In this document: one piece after another, positions 1 through 7,775 of the stretch
Layout of the letters: each line of letters begins with the position of its first letter
Numbering within the stretch: the stretch's first letter is position 1
Assembly: GCA_040255445.1 (NCBI GenBank)
Contig: JBDZUZ010000041.1
Location: forward strand, 1 to 24,830
Length of the DNA stretch: 24,830 nt
Reading direction: 5' to 3'
Source of the DNA: JBDZUZ01 sp040255445
Lineage (GTDB): Bacteria; Planctomycetota; Phycisphaerae; Phycisphaerales; UBA1924
The notes under the pieces: model-generated
The model's input: only the letters and a program-made list of their open reading frames with translations
Database searches by the model: none
What the model was told of the DNA's origin: nothing
Position numbers and translations under genes: made by a program

Positions 1-940
1 CCGCGGCGATCATCGCCGGCTGGTCTGGCTCGATCTGGCGCGTGGTGAGCCGGAACGAGGGGTTGTTCCGCTGCATGTCGGCGTGCCGCGCCGTCGCTTC
101 CAAGATCTGCTCGTCGATCGCCCGGCCGACGGCATCGTTCATCAGCCGCCACTCCTCGGGAGTGATGTTGAGGCCGATCGGGGGCTTCTGTGCGACCAGC
201 GGCGAACGGAGCCGGGCGAGGCGGTAGTGCCACGCCATACGGAGTTCATCGGGGTTGAGGTTGGCGCGGCCGTTGTTGAGGTCGGCGAACGAACCGGCCA
301 CCACCGTCACGCGGAGAGGCTCGCCCTGTCGCAGAAGTTCAACGGCCATCTCGTCGCCCGGATCGTGGGAGAGGATGGCGTAGCGGGCGATATTGACACT
401 CGTGACGGGGATGTCGGCGATCGATCGGATGACATCGCCGGGCTGCAGAACACGCGCGGCATCGAAGCCATCGATCGCGCGACCGAGTTCAACTCCGTTC
501 TGCTCTGGAATGTCGCGTGAGAACTGGACCCCCATCCCGGCCCGCGGCGTCCGCGCCATGAGCTCAAGTGCGATCGGTTCCAGGCGGGCTTCCTGCTCGG
601 GCGAGAGGTCGCCGGACGCCACGTGCTTCTCGATCTCGGGCAGCCCCAGGTGCGGGAGCGACAGCAGCATCTCGGCCGCCCGCTCGCGCTGCGCGAACGA
701 CTCGTGGTCGAGCAGGCGGATGAGCTCGGCGGGCGGCAGCACCGCTTCATCGACCGGCGGCGCGGTGACAGTGACATTCGCCGCGCCGGTCGTGGTGACC
801 GCGGGCAGTTCCTGGAGGGCGAGCGCGTGTCCGCACGACAGGAGCATGGCCGCGGCGCCTGCGCAGCGGGCCCAGCGCGGAATCCGCGCGTCGGCAGCGG
901 TGTCTGCTGTTGCGGGGGAATGCGGTGTGGAGACGTCCAC
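1..940 (-). CDS. Exported PDZ-domain protein, 3' end cut by window edge
   Basis: The minus-strand frame stays open from a GTG at 940 to the left edge (313 codons, no stop). The GTG has GGAG about 7 bases upstream. From this start the N-terminus reads as a signal peptide: a basic stretch RIPRWAR near residue 20, a hydrophobic stretch with MLLSC, and a likely cleavage after ALA near residue 41. An internal ATG at 847 is possible but would cut into that signal. Roughly residues 120-220 resemble a PDZ fold (TPRAGMGVQFS, then LQPGDVIRSIADIPVTS, then LLRQGEPLRVTVV). The rest, up to the edge, is charged and helical and I do not recognise it. It probably acts outside the cytoplasm in protein binding or regulated proteolysis, but no protease domain is visible in the part present. 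It lies 67 bases downstream of yicC and may be the last gene of the tpiA-secG-yicC run. The PDZ call is by pattern only. Confidence 0.72.
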   Translation of the reverse strand, partial: MDVSTPHSPATADTAADARIPRWARCAGAAAMLLSCGHALALQELPAVTTTGAANVTVTAPPVDEAVLPPAELIRLLDHESFAQRERAAEMLLSLPHLGLPEIEKHVASGDLSPEQEARLEPIALELMARTPRAGMGVQFSRDIPEQNGVELGRAIDGFDAARVLQPGDVIRSIADIPVTSVNIARYAILSHDPGDEMAVELLRQGEPLRVTVVAGSFADLNNGRANLNPDELRMAWHYRLARLRSPLVAQKPPIGLNITPEEWRLMNDAVGRAIDEQILEATARHADMQRNNPSFRLTTRQIEPDQPAMIAA

Positions 941-1007
941 GCGGTTGCTCCGATCGATCCTCCACTCGCCCGAGGGAGCAATCTGCGGCGCCCAGCCGGT
1001 GGGTAGT

Positions 1008-1898
1008 TTACTCCACGTTCTGGCTCTGTTCCTTAATGCGGTCGATCGCCCCCTTGATTTCCACGGTTGCCCGTGAAATTGCCGCATCGGGGCTCTTGGA
1101 GGCGATGGTGTTGGCTTCGCGGAGCATCTCCTGGGCCAGGAAATCGAGGGTCCGGCCGATGGGCCGCGAGTCCTTGCCGGCGAGGAGGTCGCCGAACTGG
1201 TCCATATGGGCCGAGAGACGCTTGATCTCCTCGGCGATGTCGGTCCGCTCGGCGTAGACCGCGATCTCGCGAACGAGGTCGGCGGGCTCGACGGTCACAT
1301 CGGCCTCGTCGAACATGGCCTGGATGCGGGCCCGGAGGCGGTCCTGATAGTCCTCGACGACGCGGGGAGCGAGCTGCTGGATGGTCGCGAGCCGCTCGGA
1401 GATAAAGGCGCCGTGGTCGCGGAGGTCCTGGGCGAGCACCTTGCCCTCGCGCTCCCGCATCTCGAGGAGGGCCTTGCAGGCCTTGTCGAGCAGGGGCAGG
1501 AACGCGGACTTGGCCTTCTCGAGCCGGTCTTCCTCATCCGACGCCGGCTGGAGCACGCCGGGGAGGTTGAGGAGCGCGGCGATATCGAGTGAGAGCTTGC
1601 CCTCGGCGACCTCGGGGAAGGCGCGGAGCTGGGCGATGTAGCGGGCGAGGGCCTGCGTGTTGATCTCGTGGGCGGCGCCGGCGGAGGCGTCGGTGCAGCG
1701 GGCGGTCACGGTGATCGTGCCGCGGCTGAGCCGGTCGCGGAGGCGGGATTCCATCTCGGCTTCGAGGCCCTGGAGGTCCTCGGCGAGGCGGATGGTGGCC
1801 TTGAAGTACTTGTTGTTGAGCGAGCGCACCTCGACGAAGTAGTGCGCCCCGTCGATGGTCGTGGAGGCTTCACCGAAGCCGGTCATGCTCCTGATCAT
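1008..1898 (-). CDS. yicC: YicC family endoribonuclease-like protein
   Basis: This 296-residue protein matches the usual YicC length. It starts with the family signature MIRSMTGFGEA followed by VEVRSLNNKYF (YicC N-terminal domain, about residues 1-155). It ends with the DUF1732-type domain, visible as DIAEEIKRLSAHMDQF, GRTLDFLAQEMLREANTI and the closing EIKGAIDRIKEQSQNVE. YicC proteins are stress-linked, metal-dependent endoribonucleases in E. coli; that activity is inferred here from the family. The gene follows secG by 40 bases on the same strand, so co-transcription is likely. In many bacteria yicC sits next to gmk; here the following gene encodes an exported PDZ protein instead. ATG start, TAA stop, no sign of damage. 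Confidence 0.95.
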   Translation of the reverse strand: MIRSMTGFGEASTTIDGAHYFVEVRSLNNKYFKATIRLAEDLQGLEAEMESRLRDRLSRGTITVTARCTDASAGAAHEINTQALARYIAQLRAFPEVAEGKLSLDIAALLNLPGVLQPASDEEDRLEKAKSAFLPLLDKACKALLEMREREGKVLAQDLRDHGAFISERLATIQQLAPRVVEDYQDRLRARIQAMFDEADVTVEPADLVREIAVYAERTDIAEEIKRLSAHMDQFGDLLAGKDSRPIGRTLDFLAQEMLREANTIASKSPDAAISRATVEIKGAIDRIKEQSQNVE

Positions 1899-1938
1899 GG
1901 AAGGGCTCCGGATCGTGAAGTGCGGGGATGAAGGTGGG

Positions 1939-2451
1939 TCAGCGGCCGCCGCCGGTGGCGGGTGACTCGGGCGTGGCCGGGGCGGGCTGCTCGGGCTGCG
2001 TCGGCTGAGGCGGCGTGACCGCGGCGGGGTCGACGGGGTTCGGATCGGTCGCGGGCGTGGTCACGGGGGGCTGACCGCCGGCGGGGACGCCGGTGTCACC
2101 CGCGGGGGTCGTCGCGCCGGGCGTGGTTTCCGCGGGCGGGGCGGTGGCGGGCTCGTTGGAGATCGCCGCGGGGGCGGTTGTGGTGATTGCGGAGGGACGG
2201 GTCGCGTAGTTCAGGCCGATCGCGAGCCCGAGGAAGGCCACAAAGACGATGATCGTGAAGATGGTCAGGGCATCGCCGGTCTTTGCGCCGAAGGCGGTCT
2301 GGCCGGACGAGGCGCCCGCGCCGAACGCGCCCGACAGCCCGCCGCCCTGCGGCTTCTGGATCAGGACGGTCAGGATCATCAGCACGCAGACGGCGAGGAA
2401 GGCGACGACCAGAATTCCGACGGCCCATGGGGCCAGACCAAGCAGCAGCAT
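1939..2451 (-). CDS. secG: SecG, protein-export channel subunit with long Pro/Thr tail
   Basis: SecG is the small auxiliary subunit of the SecYEG channel and supports SecA-driven export across the inner membrane. The first 85 residues show the SecG pattern: a membrane helix at about 8-30, the cytoplasmic loop with LIQKPQGGGLSGAFG, then GQTAFGAKTGDALTIFT leading into a second helix at about 60-80. Residues 85-170 form a low-complexity tail rich in Pro, Thr, Ala and Gln, which roughly doubles the usual SecG length. Such tails are seen in some planctomycete and other SecG proteins, and their role is unknown. No strong ribosome binding site precedes the ATG. The gene sits between tpiA and yicC, and tpiA-secG adjacency is common in bacteria. 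Confidence 0.94.
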   Translation of the reverse strand: MLLLGLAPWAVGILVVAFLAVCVLMILTVLIQKPQGGGLSGAFGAGASSGQTAFGAKTGDALTIFTIIVFVAFLGLAIGLNYATRPSAITTTAPAAISNEPATAPPAETTPGATTPAGDTGVPAGGQPPVTTPATDPNPVDPAAVTPPQPTQPEQPAPATPESPATGGGR

Positions 2452-2564
2452 GTCGATTCTCGGCAGAGTGTTGAGGCGGACAAAGCCCGGCGACGCGGCT
2501 CACCGGTGGTGACGCCGGGCGATGGGCGGGAAGTCTAGGTAGGTGGTCGGTTGGCCGCGGGGCG

Positions 2565-3344
2565 TCAGGTCATGCTGGCCGCGGCGGCCTTGCAGATGGC
2601 GACGAAGTCGGCCGCGACCAGGGAGGCTCCGCCGACCAGACCGCCGTCGACATCTTCCTGGGCGAAGATGTCCGCCGCGTTCCCGGGCTTGAGGGAGCCG
2701 CCGTACTGGATCCGGACGCGGCCGGCACGGTCGGGGCCGTAGAGGTGGGAGACGAAGTCGCGGATCTGCTTGTGGGCGGACTGGGCGTCCTCGGGGGTGG
2801 CGGTCTTGCCGGTGCCGATCGCCCAGACGGGTTCGTAGGCGATGGTCAGGCGGTCGATGTGGTCGCCGGGTACTTCGGCGAGGCCGGTGCGGATCTGGCG
2901 GGTGGTCACGATGTCCTGGTGGCCGGCGAGGCGCTCATCGAGGGTCTCGCCCACACAGAGGATGCACTCGAGGCCGGCCTCGAGGACGGCTCGGACCTTG
3001 GCGTTGATGGTCTCATCCTTCTCGCCCATGACATGGCGGCGTTCGGAGTGGCCGCAGAGGACAACCTGCACGCCGCAGTCCTTGAGCATGGCGACGGAGA
3101 CCTCGCCGGTGTAGGCGCCATCGGGCTGGAAGTAGCAGTCCTGGGCGCCCAGGCGGATGGAGGAGCCGCGGTCTCGGAGGATGGACCGCACGAGGAGAAG
3201 GTAGGGGAAGGGGGGGAAGACGGCGACTTCGGCGTGGTTGATGTGCATGAGCCCGTCGACGACCGCGCGGGCGAGGTCCGCACCGGTGGTGCGGTTGGTG
3301 TTCATCTTCCAGTTGCCGCCGACGAAGGGTTTGCGATCGGGCAT
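2565..3344 (-). CDS. tpiA: Triosephosphate isomerase
   Basis: This glycolytic and gluconeogenic enzyme interconverts dihydroxyacetone phosphate and glyceraldehyde 3-phosphate in the cytoplasm. The protein has 259 residues, a normal length. All catalytic landmarks are present: Asn11 and Lys13 in GGNWKMN, His99 in LCGHSERR, Glu171 in AYEPVWAIGTG, and the phosphate-binding stretches IQYGGSLKPGNA and GGLVGGASL. It appears to be the first gene of the minus-strand run tpiA-secG-yicC (113 bases to secG). No Shine-Dalgarno sequence precedes the ATG. Instead a TACATT hexamer ends 6 bases before it, so the message may be leaderless (see the promoter entry). Confidence 0.97.
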   Translation of the reverse strand: MPDRKPFVGGNWKMNTNRTTGADLARAVVDGLMHINHAEVAVFPPFPYLLLVRSILRDRGSSIRLGAQDCYFQPDGAYTGEVSVAMLKDCGVQVVLCGHSERRHVMGEKDETINAKVRAVLEAGLECILCVGETLDERLAGHQDIVTTRQIRTGLAEVPGDHIDRLTIAYEPVWAIGTGKTATPEDAQSAHKQIRDFVSHLYGPDRAGRVRIQYGGSLKPGNAADIFAQEDVDGGLVGGASLVAADFVAICKAAAASMT

Positions 3345-3350
3345 GGCGGG

Positions 3351-3380
3351 AATGTAGGCGGAGTGGTCGGGGGTGTTCGA
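3351..3380 (-). promoter_or_regulatory. Candidate tpiA promoter placing the start at the ATG
   Basis: On the minus strand TCGAAC (3380-3375), an 18-base spacer and TACATT (3356-3351) resemble a sigma-70 promoter, with 3/6 and 4/6 matches to consensus. The A of the tpiA ATG is the seventh base after the -10 hexamer, where transcription normally begins. There is no ribosome binding site in between. The -35 is weak, so this is a suggestion only. Confidence 0.35.
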
Positions 3381-3465
3381 CGCCCCCCTGATAGATTGGG
3401 CGTGCGGTCGGGGGTCTTGCGCTCACTGTGGACGCGCACGATCAAGGAGGACTCCGAGTTCGGGC

Positions 3466-4191
3466 ATGGATGCGCTGCGATGGACAGTCCGGGGGCTGCT
3501 TGCGATCGCGGCCGCGCTTGTGGCCGCGGCCATGGTTATCGCCGCCGTGGCGGACGGGTTCTCGCCGTTCCTCTTGCTGGTCGGAGCGGCGCTGGTCGTG
3601 TGCTTCGCAGCGCAGGTCGACCGTGTTCGTCTCGACTGGTTCCGGCGGGTCTGGGATGCGCAGTTCGAGTTCTGCCTCGGGTGTGACGCATCGCTTCGTG
3701 GCCACGACCCGACGGGTTCATGCCAACGGTGCGGGCGGGCCTATGACCGCGATGTCACGAGGCGTGCGACCGAGCGGGCGCTGCGGTGGGGGCCGGGCGG
3801 ACCGTTGCTGGGGTGGACACATCCCGGCCGATTGGCGAGCGAGCTTCGTCGTTCGCGGCGGATGGGTCGGGTACTCCTCGTGGGTGTCCTCGTGATCTGT
3901 GGGTGCCTCGCTCTGGTTGCTGCGCAGAATGTTGAAGGTCTCGAGCCGCTGTTTCCGGGCTTGATCGTCGGGGGTGTGATCCTCGTCATCGGTGAGTCTC
4001 GACTGAGGCGGGCGCACGAGCGGGGTTTGCGACGATGGCGGCGGCGAGCAAAGCCGATGTGTGATGACTGCTCGCATTCACTGGTTGGCCTTGGTGATCA
4101 GGGCGTATGCCCGGAGTGCGGGCGCGAGTTTGACCTGCCGCGGACGCGGCTGCGGGTCGAACACGAGATCGATGAATGCATGATGATTTGA
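3466..4191 (+). CDS. Membrane protein with two CxxC zinc ribbons
   Basis: I do not recognise a named family, but the layout is typical of planctomycete membrane proteins. With the ATG at 3466 the product has 241 residues. It has two or three membrane helices near the N-terminus (two hydrophobic stretches in residues 8-45), a first zinc ribbon CLGCDASLRG...CQRCGRAYD, further hydrophobic stretches around VLLVGVLVICGCLALVAA and FPGLIVGGVILVIG, and a second ribbon CDDCSHSL...CPECGREFD near the C-terminus. The second ribbon matches the CxxC-x-x-LxG...CPECG form common in Phycisphaerae. An AAGGAGG lies 15 bases before the ATG, which is rather far; the frame stays open upstream to 3373 but that stretch looks non-coding. 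The gene is divergent from tpiA. Function unknown; the ribbons probably face the cytoplasm and may bind metal or partners. Confidence 0.78.
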   Translation: MDALRWTVRGLLAIAAALVAAAMVIAAVADGFSPFLLLVGAALVVCFAAQVDRVRLDWFRRVWDAQFEFCLGCDASLRGHDPTGSCQRCGRAYDRDVTRRATERALRWGPGGPLLGWTHPGRLASELRRSRRMGRVLLVGVLVICGCLALVAAQNVEGLEPLFPGLIVGGVILVIGESRLRRAHERGLRRWRRRAKPMCDDCSHSLVGLGDQGVCPECGREFDLPRTRLRVEHEIDECMMI

Positions 4192-4218
4192 GTGCTCAGG
4201 GAGCGTGTGCGCAAAGCA

Positions 4219-4251
4219 GCCGCCCCCGGCATGACGCAACTCGGGGGCGGC
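4219..4251. terminator. Stem-loop between convergent genes
   Basis: A perfect 10-base-pair GC stem (GCCGCCCCCG with CGGGGGCGGC) and a 13-base loop lie between the stop of the zinc-ribbon gene at 4191 and the stop of the CHRD gene at 4307. There is no T-run on either side, so it is at best a two-way terminator of the GC-only kind. Confidence 0.45.
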
Positions 4252-4306
4252 GCGTGGCGAGGCTCGTGTTGTCCGTGGCCGGCGTGGCGGCCGCGGGGCG
4301 GAAGAC

Positions 4307-4819
4307 TCACACCATCCGCGGGCGGCGGCGCCGGACCAGAAGGAGCGCAGCGCATCCGCCGAGCGCTGCGGCTCCGGGGGCGGGCACGAGCCTCACCTGC
4401 CCTCTCACCTCTCCGGACGGGAAGTCGGTGGTGTGGAAGTTTGCGTACAGGTTGCCGGCGAAGAGCTCGGACACCATGTTCGCCGGGACGTTCATCCAGG
4501 TCGCCGAGCCGGAGGTGGGCCAGGTGCCATCGGGGTTGTTGAAACCGAAGACGACGGGGCCGTTGGAGCCCAGCGGCGCGTTGTGCAGGTGCGAGCCGGG
4601 CGAGCTGGGCATGCCGATGAGGCCGGTGATCGACCACTGGATGCTGAAGCTGTTGGCGACATCGTCGTACACGCCGGTGAACGTTCCGGTTGCGCTGGAG
4701 TTCACCGGCGGGTTGGAGTTGGCAGCGCTGAGATCAGTAGCGAAGAGGAACTGATCGGCCGCGGCGATCGATGCGGAGGCCGCGACAGCCGCGGCGATGG
4801 TCAGAGCGGTGCGTGTCAT
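4307..4819 (-). CDS. Exported CHRD-domain protein with PEP-CTERM-like sorting tail
   Basis: This 170-residue protein starts with a signal peptide (MTRTALTIAAAVAASASIAAA, cleavage near residue 21). It then carries one CHRD domain, about residues 25-140, recognised by FTGVYDDVANSFSIQWSITGL, the SHLHNAPLGSNGPVVF stretch and the terminal NFHTTDFPSGEVRGQV. CHRD domains are extracellular beta folds of uncertain function. The last 26 residues are VPAPG, a hydrophobic stretch and RRRR, the planctomycete version of a PEP-CTERM signal handled by an exosortase, so anchoring or secretion through the outer layers is likely. An AAGGAGA precedes the ATG. It follows the DUF4394 gene on the same strand, with 233 bases between them. 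Both share the tail type and probably the same export route. Confidence 0.88.
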   Translation of the reverse strand: MTRTALTIAAAVAASASIAAADQFLFATDLSAANSNPPVNSSATGTFTGVYDDVANSFSIQWSITGLIGMPSSPGSHLHNAPLGSNGPVVFGFNNPDGTWPTSGSATWMNVPANMVSELFAGNLYANFHTTDFPSGEVRGQVRLVPAPGAAALGGCAALLLVRRRRPRMV

Positions 4820-5052
4820 GAGTCATCTCTCCTTGTGGACATGGCGCCATCATCGAACGACGGCGGGCGCCGCGATCCGATGGCCGATGGCATTGCGGAA
4901 GGTTGGAAGCAGGGTCGGGTCCGTGTCCGGTCCTGACCCCGCGGGGGATGCGTGCGGTGCGGAGAGCGCGAGTGTGCGCGCCCTCTGAAATCCGGGAGCG
5001 ACTCCTCATCGTGGCCCAGGGAGCGACTCCGGCAGCGCACGCGCTGATGGGA

Positions 5053-5912
5053 TCAGCGGCGACGGCGGGTCAGACCCACGCCGGCCAGGCCGAGCAGAGC
5101 GAGCGCGCCGGGCGCGGGAACGACGGTCATCGCGGTGATGAGCGAGCCTCCGCCGACCTCGCCGATCTGGGTCGCAGCGCCGGTGGTGAGATTGATGGAC
5201 CAGAAGGTCGTGCGGGCGAGGGTGGCGTCCTGGACCGAGGCGAAGGCCGCGCCGGTGATGCCGGAGATATCGAAGCTGGCCGTGTCGGTCANNNNNNNNN
5301 NGCGCCGAGGGCGCCGATGGTGATGAGGTTGCCGCTGTTGGCTGGGTTCTGCAGCACGAGCGTGTCGCGGCCGGTGTCGATCACGTACAGCATCGTGGTC
5401 GTGGCGCCGGCGAAGCTGTTGGTGTAGCCCGCGGCGGCGACGTTGGGCGTGGTGTTCTCGGCGGGGTCACCGGCGACGTACGCGAGCGTGCCGTCGACGA
5501 TCGTGGCGCCGGTGTCCGGGTTGACGCGCAGGTTCTGGTCGGCATCGCTGACGATGCGGATCCGGTCAACGGTCGGATTGAAGTCGAAGCCGAAGGTCGA
5601 GCCATTGAGACCGGGGTTGAGGGCGCCGCGCGCCATCGCCATGCCGGTCATCGGGTTGATGCTGTACAGGTTGCCGAAGCTGCCCAGGGCGTAGAGCTCG
5701 CCCGTGGCGGGGCGGATGTCGATACCGCGGATGACTTCGTTGACCTGGAGGCCGGAGATCGCGCGGCCCGAGAGGATTGTCTGCGGTGCGTTCGAGTTCC
5801 AGGTGACGAGCGTCTGCTCCTGCGTCACGCCGTAGACGAGCTCGGCGTTGGCGGCGGTGGCGGCGGCGCTCGTCGCGGCGGCGGCAAGAACGATACGTGC
5901 GGAAAGCGTCAT
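5053..5912 (-). CDS. Exported DUF4394 protein with sorting tail, interrupted by assembly gap
   Basis: The ATG at 5912 follows GAGGAGA. Residues 1-23 are a signal peptide ending ATAANA. The body matches DUF4394: LVTWNSNAPQTILSG, VIRGIDIRPATGELYALGS, then FGFDFNPTVDRIRIVSDADQNLRVNPDTG, a predicted beta-propeller of unknown function. The sequence reaches LITIGALG and then meets ten Ns. Beyond the gap the correct reading continues as TDTASFDISGITGAAF and ends VPAPGALALLGLAGVGLTRRRR with a TGA at 5053-5055, a PEP-CTERM-like tail. The two halves are not in the same frame if exactly ten bases are missing: taken literally, a TGA at 5289-5291 follows the gap at once. I treat this as one intact gene with a wrong gap length. 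DUF4394 genes are often beside ECF sigma/anti-sigma pairs, as here, so control by the divergent sigma factor is plausible. Confidence 0.88.
5292..5301. other. Assembly gap (10 N)
   Basis: Ten unknown bases lie inside the DUF4394 gene. The reading frame requires the true number to be 2 more than a multiple of 3 (for example 5, 8 or 11), so 10 looks like a placeholder or a misestimate. Confidence 0.97.
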
Positions 5913-6037
5913 ATCTGTCTCCTCTTTCTGGACCGTGAGGGTCCGTCTCTCGAAACCGACTCACAGGGGTCGCGCACGACAACCTCGTCCGTTCCGACGC
6001 CGGACGCGACAATGCATCCGGACCCCGGCGGGGGTAC

Positions 6038-6061
6038 AGCCTCCGAGATGAGGCTTTCTTC
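6038..6061 (+). promoter_or_regulatory. Small stem-loop in the DUF4394/sigma divergent region
   Basis: AGCCTC, a six-base loop and GAGGCT form a 6-base-pair stem followed by TTCTTC on the plus strand. The divergent region 5913-6279 otherwise holds no gene. It contains an A/T-richer patch at about 6149-6175 (around AAAATTCTTTGG and TGAATTTCTG), likely promoter DNA. The stem-loop could be an attenuator in the sigma leader or chance; support is weak. Confidence 0.3.
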
Positions 6062-6279
6062 AGACTGGAAGCGGTTGTTTGCGAGGCGGATCGTGGCCCC
6101 TGTCACAGGCAGTTTCGGGGCCGCCGGCCGGATGGAGCGCAATGGCCCGAAAATTCTTTGGCAGTGAATTTCTGCGGGGGTGTGAATCCAAAGTGGGTGG
6201 CTCACCGGAGGGATGGGCTACGTAGTTGGTGGGAACGGCGTGCGCCGCTCCGCCGACTGCAGACTCCTTCGGGGCCCTG

Positions 6280-6849
6280 ATGGCCGGCAGCATCCTCCAA
6301 CGCATCGCGGCCGGCGAGACCAAAGCGGTCTCGGAGTGCCTCGATCAGTACGGAGGCCTGGTCTGGTCGCTGGCGGACCGCTACCTCAAGGGGTACGGCG
6401 AGGACCTTGAGGACGCCTCTCAGGATGTTTTCATCGAGATCTGGGCGGCGGCCGGCCGTTTCGATCCTTCCAAGGGCAGCGAGGCCGCGTTCGTCGCGAC
6501 GATCGCGCACCGGCGGCTGATCGATCGTCGCCGCAAGATCCGCTCCCGCCCGCAGTTACACGATGAGAAGATGCTCGAGGCCAAGCCTCCGGTCGCCGGA
6601 CCGGTGGGGGCGATGTGGGGCCCGGGCGATGATGATGTCAAAGGCGCCATGGCGGCGTTCCGCGAGCTTGATGGTGATGAGCAGCGGGTGCTGTATCTGG
6701 CGTTGCACCACGGGCTGAGCCACGAGCGGATCGCCAGCGTCGTGAATCTGCCGCTGGGAACGGTGAAGTCGCGGATCCGCGGCGGGCTGACCCGTCTGCG
6801 GGCGGCGGTCTTTGGTGGCGGCGGCGGCCGAGGGGAGGTGGCTCAGTGA
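6280..6849 (+). CDS. ECF RNA polymerase sigma factor (SigK/RskA-type pair)
   Basis: This 189-residue sigma-70 family protein has only regions 2 and 4, as ECF sigma factors do. Region 2 is at about residues 20-88 (YGGLVWSLADRYL, DLEDASQDVFIEIW, ATIAHRRLIDRRRK). Region 4 is at about 123-177, ending in the helix-turn-helix LSHERIASVVNLPLGTVKSRI. It directs RNA polymerase to a small set of promoters. I chose the ATG at 6280 because the family pattern starts a few residues later; the frame is open back to a TTG at 6226 and the ribosome site is weak in both cases. It overlaps the anti-sigma gene by four bases (GTGA), so the two are translated together. The nearest candidate targets are the divergent DUF4394 and CHRD genes. 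Confidence 0.92.
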   Translation: MAGSILQRIAAGETKAVSECLDQYGGLVWSLADRYLKGYGEDLEDASQDVFIEIWAAAGRFDPSKGSEAAFVATIAHRRLIDRRRKIRSRPQLHDEKMLEAKPPVAGPVGAMWGPGDDDVKGAMAAFRELDGDEQRVLYLALHHGLSHERIASVVNLPLGTVKSRIRGGLTRLRAAVFGGGGGRGEVAQ

Positions 6850-7706
6850 GCAACCTGCCCAACCAGAACTTCGACCGGCTCATGGACCTGCTCGCCGCGA
6901 ACGCGGTGGACGCCATCTCGGGCGACGAGCAGCGCGAACTCGACCAGCTCCTGGCGGCGCTGCCGACCGACTCGCGCGGCCGGACCGCTGATCCGACCCA
7001 GATCGACCGCACCATCGGCGCTCTGATCGCCGGCTTCCACGAGGTCGTGGTGGCGGACCGAATGGCGATGCCGGGTGCTGTGCGCGACCGGATGACGTCG
7101 CGTGGCGGGACAATGGTCGGCTCTCGCGGCGGCGCGGCTCCGGCCACACCGGCCGTGACTCCCAAGGCCGGGTCGCTGCCCTGGATCGGCTGGACCATCG
7201 CGGCCGCGCTCGCGATCGTGGCGGTCATCGGCTGGATGCGTCAGCCGCCGGCCGCGGTCGTTCCGCCGGTGCCGGTACCGCTGACCCTGACCGAGCAGCG
7301 TCAGGAGCTCATCGCGAACCAGGCTGACACGCTCCAGCGGACCTTCGGCGCGACGGAGGACCCGGCAGCGCAGGGCGTCAGCGGTGATGTGGTGTGGAAC
7401 AACCGTCTGCAGCAGGGTTACCTGCGGTTCCGCGGCCTGGCGGCCAACGACCCGGCCGAGCTGCAGTACCAGTTGTGGATCTTCGATGCGGGCCGGCCCG
7501 ACGGCATGGAGTTCCCGGTCGACGGCGGCGTGTTCGATGTCGCCGCGGCGCAGACCGATCCGGCGACGGGCGAGATCATCATTCCGATCAACGCCAAGCT
7601 GGATGTGGTGGATCCGGCGGCGTTCGCGGTGACGATCGAGCGTCCCGGCGGTGTGGTCGTGACGAAGCGCGAGCGGGTGCTGGTGCTCGCGGCGGTCGAC
7701 GGCTGA
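6846..7706 (+). CDS. RskA-like membrane anti-sigma factor
   Basis: The GTG start overlaps the sigma stop. The 286-residue product has an N-terminal cytoplasmic helical segment (about 1-100; FDRLMDLLAANAVDAISGDEQRELDQLL), one membrane helix at about 111-131, and an extracytoplasmic RskA-type domain (about 150-284), seen as GDVVWNNRLQQGYLRFRGL, the ELQYQLWIFD motif and FAVTIERPGGVVVTKRERVLVLA. Proteins of this kind hold their partner sigma factor at the membrane until a signal triggers regulated proteolysis. The cytoplasmic part lacks the HxxxCxxC zinc motif of ZAS anti-sigma factors. The genetic overlap makes the partner assignment firm; the inducing signal is unknown. Confidence 0.9.
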   Translation: MSNLPNQNFDRLMDLLAANAVDAISGDEQRELDQLLAALPTDSRGRTADPTQIDRTIGALIAGFHEVVVADRMAMPGAVRDRMTSRGGTMVGSRGGAAPATPAVTPKAGSLPWIGWTIAAALAIVAVIGWMRQPPAAVVPPVPVPLTLTEQRQELIANQADTLQRTFGATEDPAAQGVSGDVVWNNRLQQGYLRFRGLAANDPAELQYQLWIFDAGRPDGMEFPVDGGVFDVAAAQTDPATGEIIIPINAKLDVVDPAAFAVTIERPGGVVVTKRERVLVLAAVDG

Positions 7707-7726
7707 GTAGACTCGGCGTTGCGCAG

Positions 7727-7752
7727 CGGTAGGACCTTTGTCGGTCCTGTCG
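7727..7752 (+). terminator. Stem-loop after the sigma/anti-sigma pair
   Basis: A 10-base-pair stem (two G-T pairs) with loop TTTGTC begins 20 bases after the anti-sigma stop; its core is AGGACC with GGTCCT. No T-run follows, so it may be a weak terminator or an RNA-stabilising element between this operon and the HNH gene. Confidence 0.5.
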
Positions 7753-7775
7753 GTGCGAGACCCGAGGACTGAGCC

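Noticed and set aside
83..1076. Long open frames on the plus strand opposite the exported PDZ gene
   Set aside because: The minus strand gives a coherent signal peptide and PDZ pattern; the plus frames are mirror frames typical of high-GC coding DNA.
2745..3686. 313-codon plus-strand frame over tpiA
   Set aside because: It is the antisense of an unmistakable triosephosphate isomerase.
5991..6240. GGAAC motifs upstream of the DUF4394 gene (minus, 5995-5991) and near the sigma gene (plus, about 6232) as ECF -35 elements
   Set aside because: Neither has a matching -10 at 15-17 bases and the flanks do not agree with each other, so a shared sigma target motif is not supported.
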